From: Fen-455 sp050012675
GTDB lineage: Bacteria; Actinomycetota; Acidimicrobiia; Acidimicrobiales; Bog-793
DNA: 64,000 nucleotides
Assembly: GCA_050012675.1 (NCBI GenBank)
Contig: JBEKGS010000006.1
Location: 62,001 to 126,000, forward strand
Direction: 5' to 3'
Positions 53,105 to 60,599 of the stretch are shown here, one piece after another. The first letter of the stretch is position 1, and every line of letters starts with the position of its first letter. The translations under genes were made by a program, and so were the position numbers. The notes beneath the pieces are model-generated. The model ran no database searches. It saw only the letters and a program-made list of their open reading frames with translations, and had not been told where the DNA came from.

Positions 53105-53617
53105 TCAGTCAGAAGGAGGGTAGTAGATGAACTCCGGCTCGATGCGCACACGTGGAGCCGAGATGAGCTCGATGATCACCGGCACCCCGGGCGCCTGGAA
53201 GTAGGCGAAGGCACCGTCGCCTTCGGCACCGAAGCCCCGAGCGCTCTGCAGAGGGACGAAACCGGCACCGAGTGCCTCGGTCACCGCCTGTGGGTGGTCC
53301 GGGACGTACTTGCCGATGTGGTGCAGGCCCTCGCCGTGGTCCGCGAGATGGTCGGCGAAGATGCTCGGCCCACCCAGTGGCTGAACGAGCTCGAACTGCA
53401 GCTCCCCCTGCCACGCGAGCGCGTGACGGAGCGAGAACTCCACCTTTTCGCCGTGGTAGAGCATCTCCTTGAGCCGAGGCGGCTCGAGCCGGTAGGCGGT
53501 CCACGGGCCGATGCCCAAGAGCTCGGCCCACCGCCGCACCGCTTCGTCCAGGTCTTCGACGACCACGGCGCACTGCTTGAAGGGCGGGGCGAGAAGCGGG
53601 GACTGGTCTTGGCTCAT
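53105..53617 (-). CDS. VOC-family (glyoxalase-like) protein 1
   Basis: A 170-residue vicinal-oxygen-chelate protein with two beta-alpha-beta-beta-beta modules: FKQCAVVVEDLDEAVRRWAE, then GEGLHHIGKYV and PGVPVIIELIS. His in HHIG and Glu in IIELI are the usual metal ligands of the second module. It resembles methylmalonyl-CoA epimerase-like and other VOC isomerases. ATG 53617 follows GAAGGAAGAGG. It sits between the Gfo/Idh and dehydratase genes in one operon, so it may epimerise or isomerise a keto intermediate. The reaction is unknown. Confidence 0.82.
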   Translation of the reverse strand: MSQDQSPLLAPPFKQCAVVVEDLDEAVRRWAELLGIGPWTAYRLEPPRLKEMLYHGEKVEFSLRHALAWQGELQFELVQPLGGPSIFADHLADHGEGLHHIGKYVPDHPQAVTEALGAGFVPLQSARGFGAEGDGAFAYFQAPGVPVIIELISAPRVRIEPEFIYYPPSD

Positions 53618-53638
53618 GGTTGCATCCTCTTCCTTCAC

Positions 53639-54871
53639 TTAGAGCCCGAGGGCTTGGTCGACGGGCTTCTGGGCGAGCCAGACCGTTCCGTCGGCAACCT
53701 CGCGGATGCGCACGGCACTGCCGCGCGCCCGGGACTCGGCAATCGCCCATACCCCGGCTACCGCGCGGAGACCGCCAAGCCCGTCAACCTCGGGCGGCCG
53801 GTGGGCGAGGACGGCGTCCGCGAAATCATCGAGCTCAATGGCGATCGTCGCCGCGTCGGCTTCGGCGAAGGCCATGTCGTACTCAGTCCCCTGTGCGCCG
53901 AAGAACGACGCGGCCAGTCCCTCAAGCTCGAAGCCACCGAGTCTCGTGCGCAGCTCCGCGCCGCTCAAGGTGAGATCCCCCAGCTGCACCTGGACGGGGC
54001 CGCCCGAGCGGTCCGGGGGGACGGTCATCGACCCACGACGGCCGTGCACGCTGCGCTGCACCCATCTCCGCCCGGGTCCGGACGGCACGTAGCACAGCTG
54101 TATGAGCACGCCGGACACCGTCTCGTACAGGGCGACCAGCGAGTCCTCGCCGGTCGCGCGGATGAGACCGGGAGAGACCTCCTCGAGGCCCGCCAGCGGC
54201 GCTTGCCCCGTGGGGATCGTCCTGAGCGGCTCAGCGATGAAGGCCGATCCGAACACCTGGCCAAGCTCGCCGTGGTAGTAGGAGAAGATGTCGGTGTAGT
54301 GCACGCCCATGTCGAGGGCGATGGACCCCGATTCGCGCCGGTGGCGCCAGGGGCTGATCACTACGTTGTCGTCGCCGCCGACGTTCGCCTCGATCATGAG
54401 GTGCACCTCGCCCAGCATGCCCGCCTCGAGCACCGCGCGGGCGAGACGGTTCGGTCCGTCCCTGCGGTAGTTCTCGGCTGTGGCCAGCACCGCTCCCGAG
54501 AGTGCGGCAGCCTCGAGGATGGCCCGGCAAGCCTTCACGGTGATCCCGAGCGGCTTCTCGCAGATGACGTGCACGCCGGCGCGAAGCGCCGGCACCGCCA
54601 CGAGGTGATGGACCGAGGGGTCGGTGACCACGTCCAGTGCTTCGACGAGGCCGCTTGCGATCAGCTCGTTGTGGTCGGAGAACACCGCCGGCCGGGCGCC
54701 GAGGAGAGCTTCACTGGCCTCGGCGGCCTCCTCGGCGGCCGAGGCGCGCGGGTCGCACACTGCCGCGACCTCGAAGCGCCCGGCCCTCTTGGCCTCCAAT
54801 GCACCGTAGGCGTGCAGATGGCGCCGGCCCATAGCACCGCAACCGACGAGACCGATGGAGAGACGATCCAC
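53639..54871 (-). CDS. Gfo/Idh/MocA-family oxidoreductase
   Basis: A 410-residue NAD(P)-dependent sugar oxidoreductase. The dinucleotide loop is LSIGLVGCGAMGRRHLHAYG. The catalytic lysine lies in VHVICEKPLG, and the C-terminal substrate domain has GSIALDMGVHYTDIFSYYHG. Family substrates include glucose-type sugars, inositols and sugar-phosphates. GTG 54871 is chosen because the alternative ATG 54910 lies inside the operator palindrome 54893-54914. It is first in the four-gene minus-strand operon with the VOC, dehydratase and hydroxyacid dehydrogenase genes. Confidence 0.9.
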   Translation of the reverse strand: MDRLSIGLVGCGAMGRRHLHAYGALEAKRAGRFEVAAVCDPRASAAEEAAEASEALLGARPAVFSDHNELIASGLVEALDVVTDPSVHHLVAVPALRAGVHVICEKPLGITVKACRAILEAAALSGAVLATAENYRRDGPNRLARAVLEAGMLGEVHLMIEANVGGDDNVVISPWRHRRESGSIALDMGVHYTDIFSYYHGELGQVFGSAFIAEPLRTIPTGQAPLAGLEEVSPGLIRATGEDSLVALYETVSGVLIQLCYVPSGPGRRWVQRSVHGRRGSMTVPPDRSGGPVQVQLGDLTLSGAELRTRLGGFELEGLAASFFGAQGTEYDMAFAEADAATIAIELDDFADAVLAHRPPEVDGLGGLRAVAGVWAIAESRARGSAVRIREVADGTVWLAQKPVDQALGL

Positions 54872-54892
54872 TTGTGTGCCCCCAGCCGAGCC

Positions 54893-54914
54893 TCCGATGA
54901 AACTTTTCATCGGA
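54893..54914. promoter_or_regulatory. LacI-type operator 2 (Gfo/Idh operon)
   Basis: A 22-base palindrome with two ten-base arms, TCCGATGAAA and TTTCATCGGA, around a two-base centre. The core TGAAACTTTTCA at 54898-54909 matches operator 1 in 10 of 12 bases. It lies between the promoter and the GTG start on the minus strand. Confidence 0.78.
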
Positions 54915-54921
54915 GTGCGAC

Positions 54922-54950
54922 ATCATCGAGTATGGCCGCGGGACTGTCAA
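54922..54950 (-). promoter_or_regulatory. Promoter of the Gfo/Idh operon
   Basis: On the minus strand TTGACA (54950-54945), 17 bases, then GATGAT (54927-54922, 4 of 6 consensus). The core operator begins exactly 12 bases further on, so a bound repressor would cover the start of transcription. Confidence 0.65.
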
Positions 54951-55038
54951 GCCAGGACTCGGCCAGATCCGGGGCGGGCCCTGTTGGCTCACGTGAGCAC
55001 AGCCAACCGGTGCCTTGGGGCCGGTATCATCCCGGGCC

Positions 55039-55365
55039 GTGGAGTTCCTCGTCGCCATCGAGATCCGCCTGCCGGGGGATCTCGAAGCTGATCGCCGTGA
55101 AGAGATGCTGAAGGCCGAGTACGAGCGGGGGTCCTTGTTGGCGAAAGCGGGCATCGTGAGGTCGATTTGGCGCGTGCCCGGCAAGTTGGCCAATCGTGGC
55201 ATCTGGGCGGCGAGCGATCCGACTGCGCTTCACGAGGCGCTCGTGAGCCTGCCGTTGTGGCCGTACATGACAGTGGAGGTTGTCCCTCTCGCGCGTCACC
55301 CACTGGCAGAGCACTGCCAAGGCATCCCGCCCGGGGCGTCCGCCCAGAGCCCGACCGGCGGCTGA
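55039..55365 (+). CDS. Muconolactone isomerase (CatC)-like protein
   Basis: A 108-residue ferredoxin-fold protein: VEFLVAIEIRLPGDLEADRR, then IWRVPGKLANRGIWAASDP, TALHEALVSLPLWPYM and VEVVPLARHPL. This is the muconolactone delta-isomerase family pattern. The GTG at 55039 is preceded after 8 bases by TATCAT (55025-55030), suggesting leaderless transcription. No other catechol-pathway gene is nearby. Within a sugar-acid island it may isomerise a lactone, or be an unrelated monooxygenase-like relative. It is divergent from the Gfo/Idh operon. Confidence 0.82.
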   Translation: MEFLVAIEIRLPGDLEADRREEMLKAEYERGSLLAKAGIVRSIWRVPGKLANRGIWAASDPTALHEALVSLPLWPYMTVEVVPLARHPLAEHCQGIPPGASAQSPTGG

Positions 55366-55372
55366 CAGTTTC

Positions 55373-56524
55373 TCAGTGGGCGGCGGCGACCGATCCGTCG
55401 TCTCGGAGCAGCCCTTCGTCGGACAGGGGACGTTCCTCCACCGGAGCGATGTCGGCGTAGTCCTCCACGAGGCTTATGCCGAGACCCGGCGCTTCGGGGA
55501 TCTCGCAATGGCCCCCGTTGCGGACCACTGTTGTGGCGATGGCCGCAGACGACGACGTCTTGTCCTCGTCGAGCGGCAGGTACTCCATGGTCACGAGGTT
55601 CGGGATGGTCGCGCACAAGTGAAGGGTCGGGGCCGTGAGCCCCGGGCCGAGGAAGTTGTGGGGAACGACCCCGCAGTGGTGCGCTTCGGCGATGGCGGCG
55701 ATCTTGCGGCACCCCGAAAGGCCACCGGCGAGGCCGACGTCAGGCCGCACGAGGATGGCGACGTTACGGGAGAGCAGCTCTGTGAACTCCCAGATCGAGC
55801 TGAGGCGCTCGCCCGTCGCGATCGGTGAGTCGATGCGCTTGCAGATCTCGGCCTGGGTGTCGATCGAGTCGATCTGGATGGGGTCCTCGATGAACAGGGG
55901 GCGGAACTGCGACAAGGCGTTGCAGACCACGATGGCCTTGGCCGGGTCGAGCTTGCGGTGCAGCTCGAAGATGAGATCGATCTCGTCCCCGCCGGCCTCG
56001 CGGGCCGCTGCGGCCATGGAGCAGGCCGAGCTCACGAGCTGGCTCATGGAGAGATCCTCGAAGCCGTGTACCAGCGGGTCGAACTTGACGGCAGTGAAGC
56101 CTTCGTCCACGGCCCAGTTCACCGACGAGACGATCTCGTCGGGAGTACCGCCCCCGACGAGCACGTGCAACCGGACGCGGTCGCGGGTGCGACCGCCGAG
56201 CAGCTCCCAGACGGGCAGCTCGAGCGCCTTGCCCTTGATGTCCCAAAGTGCGAGGTCGATCGCCGACACCGCAGCCGAGAGCAGATTGCCCCTGAACGGG
56301 CGGACGCGGTAGGCGAGGTGCCAGAGATGCTCTATGCGAAATGGGTCTGCGCCCAAGAGCAAAGGAGTCAGCTCGCCGAGCACGCCGGCGACGCCTCTCG
56401 GGTAGCCCCATCCCCCTGACTGGCCGAGCCCGCTGACGCCGCTGTCGGTTGTCACACGGACGAAGGTGTGCTGGCCGGTCAGCTCGCAGCCGACCTCGAG
56501 CACTTCGACGGATGCGATCTTCAC
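55373..56524 (-). CDS. Enolase-superfamily (MR/MLE) sugar-acid dehydratase 2
   Basis: A 383-residue paralogue of the enzyme at 51907. It opens MKIASVEVLEVGCELTG and has AVKFDPL (Lys), IDLIFELHRKLDP (metal ligand and His), FIEDPIQ (metal Glu), ATGERL (metal Glu), RPDVGLAGGLSGCRKIA and VPHNFLGPGL (His). The ELHRK and VPHN blocks are typical of the galactonate/mannonate dehydratase group. It ends LRDDGSVAAAH, like its paralogue. GTG 56524. It may act on a different epimer from dehydratase 1, or one copy may be a racemase. The substrate is not deducible. Confidence 0.88.
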   Translation of the reverse strand: MKIASVEVLEVGCELTGQHTFVRVTTDSGVSGLGQSGGWGYPRGVAGVLGELTPLLLGADPFRIEHLWHLAYRVRPFRGNLLSAAVSAIDLALWDIKGKALELPVWELLGGRTRDRVRLHVLVGGGTPDEIVSSVNWAVDEGFTAVKFDPLVHGFEDLSMSQLVSSACSMAAAAREAGGDEIDLIFELHRKLDPAKAIVVCNALSQFRPLFIEDPIQIDSIDTQAEICKRIDSPIATGERLSSIWEFTELLSRNVAILVRPDVGLAGGLSGCRKIAAIAEAHHCGVVPHNFLGPGLTAPTLHLCATIPNLVTMEYLPLDEDKTSSSAAIATTVVRNGGHCEIPEAPGLGISLVEDYADIAPVEERPLSDEGLLRDDGSVAAAH

Positions 56525-56610
56525 GTATTACCCCCAGGTCTCACCACCCGGACCAAGACCGTAGTCCCGCGAGCGGTGCTCGTGCGGGCGTCAGGCCCGA
56601 ACTGGCGCGA

Positions 56611-57585
56611 TCAGGCCGTGACGAGCTCGCGGGCGGCCTCGACCACGTCCTGGCACCGCGGCATCCACGCCTGCTCTAAAGCGGCGGCGTAGGGGACAGG
56701 AGTCTCCGCGGAGGCAAGGAGCTTCGGGGCCACGTCGAAGCAATCGAAGTGGTCCGAAGTCATCCGGGCGATCAGCGAAGCGCCCCATCCCCCGCCCGGC
56801 GGGCCCTCCTGGACGACGAGGAGCCGGGCGGTCTTGGCGAGGCTCTCGGCTACTGCCTGGTCGTCGAAGGGCACAAGCGTGCGTGGATCTATGACCTCGG
56901 TCTCGATGCCCTCGCGGGTGAGCAGCTGGGCTGCTTCGAGCGCGCGGTGTCGCATCTGCTGGGTGGCCACGACGGTCACGTCGCCCCCGCGCCGAACCAC
57001 GCAGGCCTCTCCCAAGCGGTAGGGACCTTCTTTGACGAAGCCTTTCAGCCCCAACAGGTTCTTGTGCTCGAAGACCAGCACGGGGTTGTCGTCGCGCACC
57101 GCGGCGCGCAGCAGGCCGTAGCAGTCCTCCACCGTGCCGGGCACGGCGATCTTGAGGCCGGGCACGCCGAGGAACCAGTTCTCGGTCGCCTGCGAGTGCT
57201 GGGCGGCGAACCCGGCCCCGGCTCCGTTCGCCATTCTCACGGTTACCGGCAGACAGGCCTGACCGCCGGTCAGGTAACGGTACTTGGCGAGCTGGTTGGC
57301 GAGCTGGTCGAAGCAGACGCCGGCGAAGTCGGCGAACATGATCTCGGCTATCGGCCGCAGGCCCATCATCGCCGCCCCGATCGCCGTGCCGACGATCGCC
57401 TGTTCGGAGATTGGCGTGTCGCGCACGCGTTCAGGACCGAAGCGCTCGAAGAGCCCGACGCTCGACTTGAAGACGCCTCCCGCGGCTGCGACGTCCTCAC
57501 CGAAGAAGATCACGTCCGGGTCGGCCGCCAGCTCGTCGGCGATGGCCTGGGCGATCGCTTCGCGGCAGGTGAGCTCGGCGGTCAC
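56611..57585 (-). CDS. TPP-dependent 2-oxoacid dehydrogenase E1 beta subunit
   Basis: A 324-residue E1 beta subunit of the pyruvate/acetoin dehydrogenase type. It starts VTAELTCREAIAQAIADELA, then VIFFGEDVAAAGGVFKSS, VRDTPISEQAIVGTAIGAAM, ADFAGVCFDQLANQLAKYRY, and the later EVIDPRTLVPFDDQAVAESL block. The C-terminal domain is present, so length is normal. GTG 57585 overlaps the alpha-subunit stop as GTGA. It forms a heterotetramer with the alpha subunit. No E2 or E3 gene is seen. Confidence 0.93.
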   Translation of the reverse strand: MTAELTCREAIAQAIADELAADPDVIFFGEDVAAAGGVFKSSVGLFERFGPERVRDTPISEQAIVGTAIGAAMMGLRPIAEIMFADFAGVCFDQLANQLAKYRYLTGGQACLPVTVRMANGAGAGFAAQHSQATENWFLGVPGLKIAVPGTVEDCYGLLRAAVRDDNPVLVFEHKNLLGLKGFVKEGPYRLGEACVVRRGGDVTVVATQQMRHRALEAAQLLTREGIETEVIDPRTLVPFDDQAVAESLAKTARLLVVQEGPPGGGWGASLIARMTSDHFDCFDVAPKLLASAETPVPYAAALEQAWMPRCQDVVEAARELVTA

Positions 57586-58595
57586 CGGTAGACGTCTTCG
57601 TACAGGCGCTCCACCGGTGGTTCCGGCCAGCTCTTGGCGCGCTCCAGGGCAGATTTGACCTCGGTGTCCACGGCGTCTCGAAGCAGCTCCAGGTCCTGGG
57701 ACGTCGCCGCCCCCGCCGCCCGCACAACCGCCTCGAACCGAGGGATCGGGTCGCGTGCCAGCCACAGTTCGAGCTCGCCGTCGGGCCGGTACTTGGCCGG
57801 GTCCGAGCGGGAGTGGCCCTCGTGGCGGTAGGTGTCCGCTTCGATCAGCGTCGGTCCTTCGTCCGCACGGGCACGCGAGATGGCTTCCTCGGCGACCTTA
57901 CGCACGGCGAGCAGATCGTTGCCGTCGACGAGGACTCCCGGTATTCCGTACGCCGCGGCACGTGAGGACAAGCTGGTGACCGAGGTAGTGGCAGCGAGCG
58001 GGCTGTACTCCCCGTAATGGTTGTTCTCCACGACCACGACCACAGGCAATCGCCATACGGCAGCCAGGTTCATGGCCTCGTGGAAGGCTCCGATATTGGT
58101 CGAGCCGTCACCTGTGAAAGCGAGGCTGACCTTGCCCGTCCTCTTGTGCTTTGCAGCCAGCCCGGCACCGACACTGATGGGCAGCTGGGCGCCCACCACA
58201 GCGTTCGAGCCGATTATGCCCTTCTCGAAGTCAGCGAGGTGCATCGAGCCGCCCTTGCCTTTGCAAAGGCCACCTTCGCGCCCGAGAATCTCTGCAAACG
58301 AGGCGTCCATCGCCGCGCCGGCGGCAAGGACGTGACCGTGCCCGCGGTACGTGCAGGTCATGGCGTCTCCGGGCGTCAGCAACGAGCACACGCCCACCGA
58401 CACCGCCTCTTGGCCCTGGCAAAGATGCGTGCTCCCCCTCACGAGCCCGGAACCGAACAAGGCCTTGACCTGATCCTCGAAACAGCGGATGCAGAGCATC
58501 GATCGCAGCAGTTGCCGCCAGTCGGCCGGCAATGGCTTGTCCGGGTCAAAGTCGTCCGGGCGCGCCGTCATTGTCTCGGAGCTCGTCCGGTTCAT
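57582..58595 (-). CDS. TPP-dependent 2-oxoacid dehydrogenase E1 alpha subunit
   Basis: A 337-residue E1 alpha subunit with the TPP-binding motif TGDGSTNIGAFHEAMNLAAV ending in VVENN, and upstream YRGHGHVLAAGA and GKGGSMHLADFEKGIIGSNA. It resembles acetoin dehydrogenase and pyruvate dehydrogenase alpha chains. It starts at ATG 58595 after GGAGGGAAG. With E1 beta it decarboxylates a 2-oxo acid or cleaves an alpha-ketol. In a sugar-acid island a keto-deoxy intermediate is a plausible substrate (inference). Its promoter shares the intergenic region holding operator 3. Confidence 0.93.
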   Translation of the reverse strand: MNRTSSETMTARPDDFDPDKPLPADWRQLLRSMLCIRCFEDQVKALFGSGLVRGSTHLCQGQEAVSVGVCSLLTPGDAMTCTYRGHGHVLAAGAAMDASFAEILGREGGLCKGKGGSMHLADFEKGIIGSNAVVGAQLPISVGAGLAAKHKRTGKVSLAFTGDGSTNIGAFHEAMNLAAVWRLPVVVVVENNHYGEYSPLAATTSVTSLSSRAAAYGIPGVLVDGNDLLAVRKVAEEAISRARADEGPTLIEADTYRHEGHSRSDPAKYRPDGELELWLARDPIPRFEAVVRAAGAATSQDLELLRDAVDTEVKSALERAKSWPEPPVERLYEDVYR

Positions 58596-58717
58596 GAGCG
58601 CTTCCCTCCGCCTAGTGCCCGCCCGCAGTGCCGTTCACGGCCGCGCGCCAGTTCTGCCGGCCGAAAAGAGCTGCCCGCCCACATGGCGAGATTGAGACAA
58701 AAATGTCATCAAAAGGC

Positions 58718-58746
58718 TTGACAAGTCCCCCCGCGATCGTTACCGT
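58718..58746 (+). promoter_or_regulatory. Promoter of the sugar ABC transporter operon
   Basis: A consensus TTGACA (58718-58723), 17 bases, then TACCGT (58741-58746). The operator core begins 12 bases after the -10, the same geometry as the Gfo/Idh promoter. Confidence 0.72.
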
Positions 58747-58755
58747 CACTCGATC

Positions 58756-58773
58756 CGTTGAAACATTACAACG
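58756..58773. promoter_or_regulatory. LacI-type operator 3 (between E1 and transporter operons)
   Basis: CGTTGAAACATTACAACG, an 18-base palindrome with 14 symmetric positions. The core TGAAACATTACA matches operator 1 in 11 of 12 bases. It sits at about the transcription start of the transporter operon and 160 bases upstream of E1 alpha, so it could control both directions. Confidence 0.78.
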
Positions 58774-58792
58774 CGGATAGGGGGGAAGTCCA

Positions 58793-58834
58793 GTGCTGAA
58801 CGTGGAGACGACGGCGGGGGGACCTCGCCTGTAA
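58793..58834 (+). other. Possible 13-codon leader peptide in the transporter 5' leader
   Basis: GTG at 58793 with GGGGGAAG eight or so bases upstream opens a 13-codon frame ending at TAA 58832-58834. It lies in a leader of about 240 bases between the promoter and the binding-protein start. The remaining leader shows no gene. It may be chance. Confidence 0.22.
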
Positions 58835-59015
58835 TCCGCACGAATCCCGAGCTCGGACCGCACGCACCGTGCTGCCAATCTCAACAGTCCGGCAGCCGAC
58901 GCGTGGTTGGGGCGATTCGTCGAGGCGACAGGCAGGCAGACCGAAGTCTTTCCACTTAGGCGGTGGCGACTCACCAAGCACGTTCAGGCACGACTTGGTC
59001 AGCAAAGGAGATGTG

Positions 59016-60452
59016 ATGACAATACTTGGCCCTCGCAGCGAAGGCGGCGGGGATTCTGGCAGCGGGGCGCACAAGAGGCGCACGGCCCGTTCGTCGAGGT
59101 TCGCAAGGAACCTGACGGCCGCGGCAGGTGCGCTTGTCCTGGTGGGCAGCCTCACGACCGTGGCGGCGAACGCGTCGGGCGCGTCCACAAGGACGAGTCA
59201 TGCGCTGAGCGGCACGCTCACCATGAACGTGTTCACGTTCTCCACGCCAGTCCTCAAGCCGGTTATCGCCGCTTTCGAGAAGCTCAACCCAGGCGTGAAG
59301 ATCCAAGCTGCCAATGTCGTCAACACGCCGGACACCTATGTACCCCTGCTCCAGACCGAGCGCCTTGCCGGCAACGAGCCCGACATCGACGAGACATACG
59401 ACGTCTTGACGCCGACGCTCGAGGTAGACGGACTCGTCGCCGACCTCACGCCGGATCTCAAGGCCGGACAGCCCTATCCGCAGAACTACTGGCTTCCGAC
59501 ATTCCTGGCGTCCTACATCCCGCCGGTGGGGGCGCCGTTCGGGGTCGGCCAGGTGTTCGCGCTTCCGAACGAAGCTGACGCGACGGTCATCATGTACAAC
59601 GAGAACGAGTTTCAAAAGGCCGGCGTTCCGTTCCCGCAGAACGGCTGGACCTGGAGCGAGATGCTCGCTGACGCCGCCAAGCTCAAGGTCGGTAGCGGCG
59701 CCTCGCAGAGCCAGTACGGCATTTGCGAGCGTCCCGACTGGCAGGCCGAGTACAACCCGGTGCTCAAGGCTTACGGTGTCACGGCATTCACCGAGACGAC
59801 GCCGACCTTGGACACGCCGGCAGCCTTGAAGGCGTGGGCCCTCATGATCGACCCCCTGCTGAACGGTGACGCAGTGCCAGAGGCCCAGCAGCAGGCCAAG
59901 AACGGCTCCTCCGGTTGCGAACCGTTCTTCGAGTCAGGTGAGGCAGCCATGTCGATCGAGGTTCGCGGCAACCTTCCCGGCCTCGAGCAGGCGATTGGCA
60001 GCAAGTTCAAGTACAACGTCGTCCCGATGCCGTCCATCACGAGCGTCACCGGAAAGCAGGTCATCCCGACCGGTGGCGGCAGCGTCGGTTGGTGCCTCGC
60101 CCCGGGCCAGACGCACAACGCACTCGCTCTTGCCTTCTTGAAGTACCTCTTCTCCCCGGCCGGCCAGGCCGTGGGGGAGGCGACGGGTGGAGTCGTGCCG
60201 GCAGAGGCGGCCAACAACGGCCCGACCGCTCCCTGGCGCACTGTGGCGGGAGCCCCGGCCAACAGCCAGGCGTATGTGACCGCCGCCGATACGGCGACAA
60301 TCGCTCCGCAGACTCCGGGCACGGTCTTCACCTTGTCGGACATTGACGTCCCAGCAGCTGTCACGGCCGCCACCACCGGTCACGAGAGCATTGCGAAGGC
60401 ATTCACCAACCTGCAGTCACAGATGGTTTACGCCTACAGCCTGAACGGCTAG
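59016..60452 (+). CDS. Sugar ABC transporter substrate-binding protein
   Basis: A 478-residue family 1 (MalE/UgpB-type) extracellular solute-binding protein. An unusually long basic N-terminus (about 25 residues) precedes the hydrophobic signal segment (LTAAAGALVLVGSLTTVAAN). There is no lipobox cysteine. The mature part has LTMNVFTFSTPVLKPVIAAF, ALPNEADATVIMYNENEFQ, NGWTWSEMLADAAKL and a FFESGEAAMSIEVRGNLPG block typical of the family. ATG 59016 follows AAAGGAG (59004-59010). The operon is preceded by a TTGACA promoter and operator 3. The ligand is probably a sugar or sugar acid. Confidence 0.92.
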   Translation: MTILGPRSEGGGDSGSGAHKRRTARSSRFARNLTAAAGALVLVGSLTTVAANASGASTRTSHALSGTLTMNVFTFSTPVLKPVIAAFEKLNPGVKIQAANVVNTPDTYVPLLQTERLAGNEPDIDETYDVLTPTLEVDGLVADLTPDLKAGQPYPQNYWLPTFLASYIPPVGAPFGVGQVFALPNEADATVIMYNENEFQKAGVPFPQNGWTWSEMLADAAKLKVGSGASQSQYGICERPDWQAEYNPVLKAYGVTAFTETTPTLDTPAALKAWALMIDPLLNGDAVPEAQQQAKNGSSGCEPFFESGEAAMSIEVRGNLPGLEQAIGSKFKYNVVPMPSITSVTGKQVIPTGGGSVGWCLAPGQTHNALALAFLKYLFSPAGQAVGEATGGVVPAEAANNGPTAPWRTVAGAPANSQAYVTAADTATIAPQTPGTVFTLSDIDVPAAVTAATTGHESIAKAFTNLQSQMVYAYSLNG

Positions 60453-60479
60453 CAGCGTTGCAGCAATAGGCAGGTCAGA

Positions 60480-60530
60480 AGGAAGTATGAACGGCCGGCT
60501 CGAGACTGAGCCGGCCGTTCACCACTTCCT
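60480..60530 (+). other. Strong intercistronic hairpin between binding-protein and permease genes
   Basis: GAACGGCCGGCTC (60489-60501) pairs perfectly with GAGCCGGCCGTTC (60508-60520) over a six-base loop. An outer AGGAAGT/ACTTCCT helix (60480-60486, 60524-60530) extends it. There is no T-tract. It probably stabilises or attenuates the transcript so that the binding protein outnumbers the permeases. Confidence 0.75.
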
Positions 60531-60599
60531 GCTGAAAGCTGAGCGGAGTAGTTTTCCTGCTTCACAACGAACCGTCTTCATCCTGGAAGGTTGGGCTTA

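Noticed and set aside
53033..55111. A 692-codon open frame on the plus strand opposite the VOC and Gfo/Idh genes
   Set aside because: It spans two recognisable genes on the other strand, crosses their intergenic spaces and operator 2, and has no family-like blocks.
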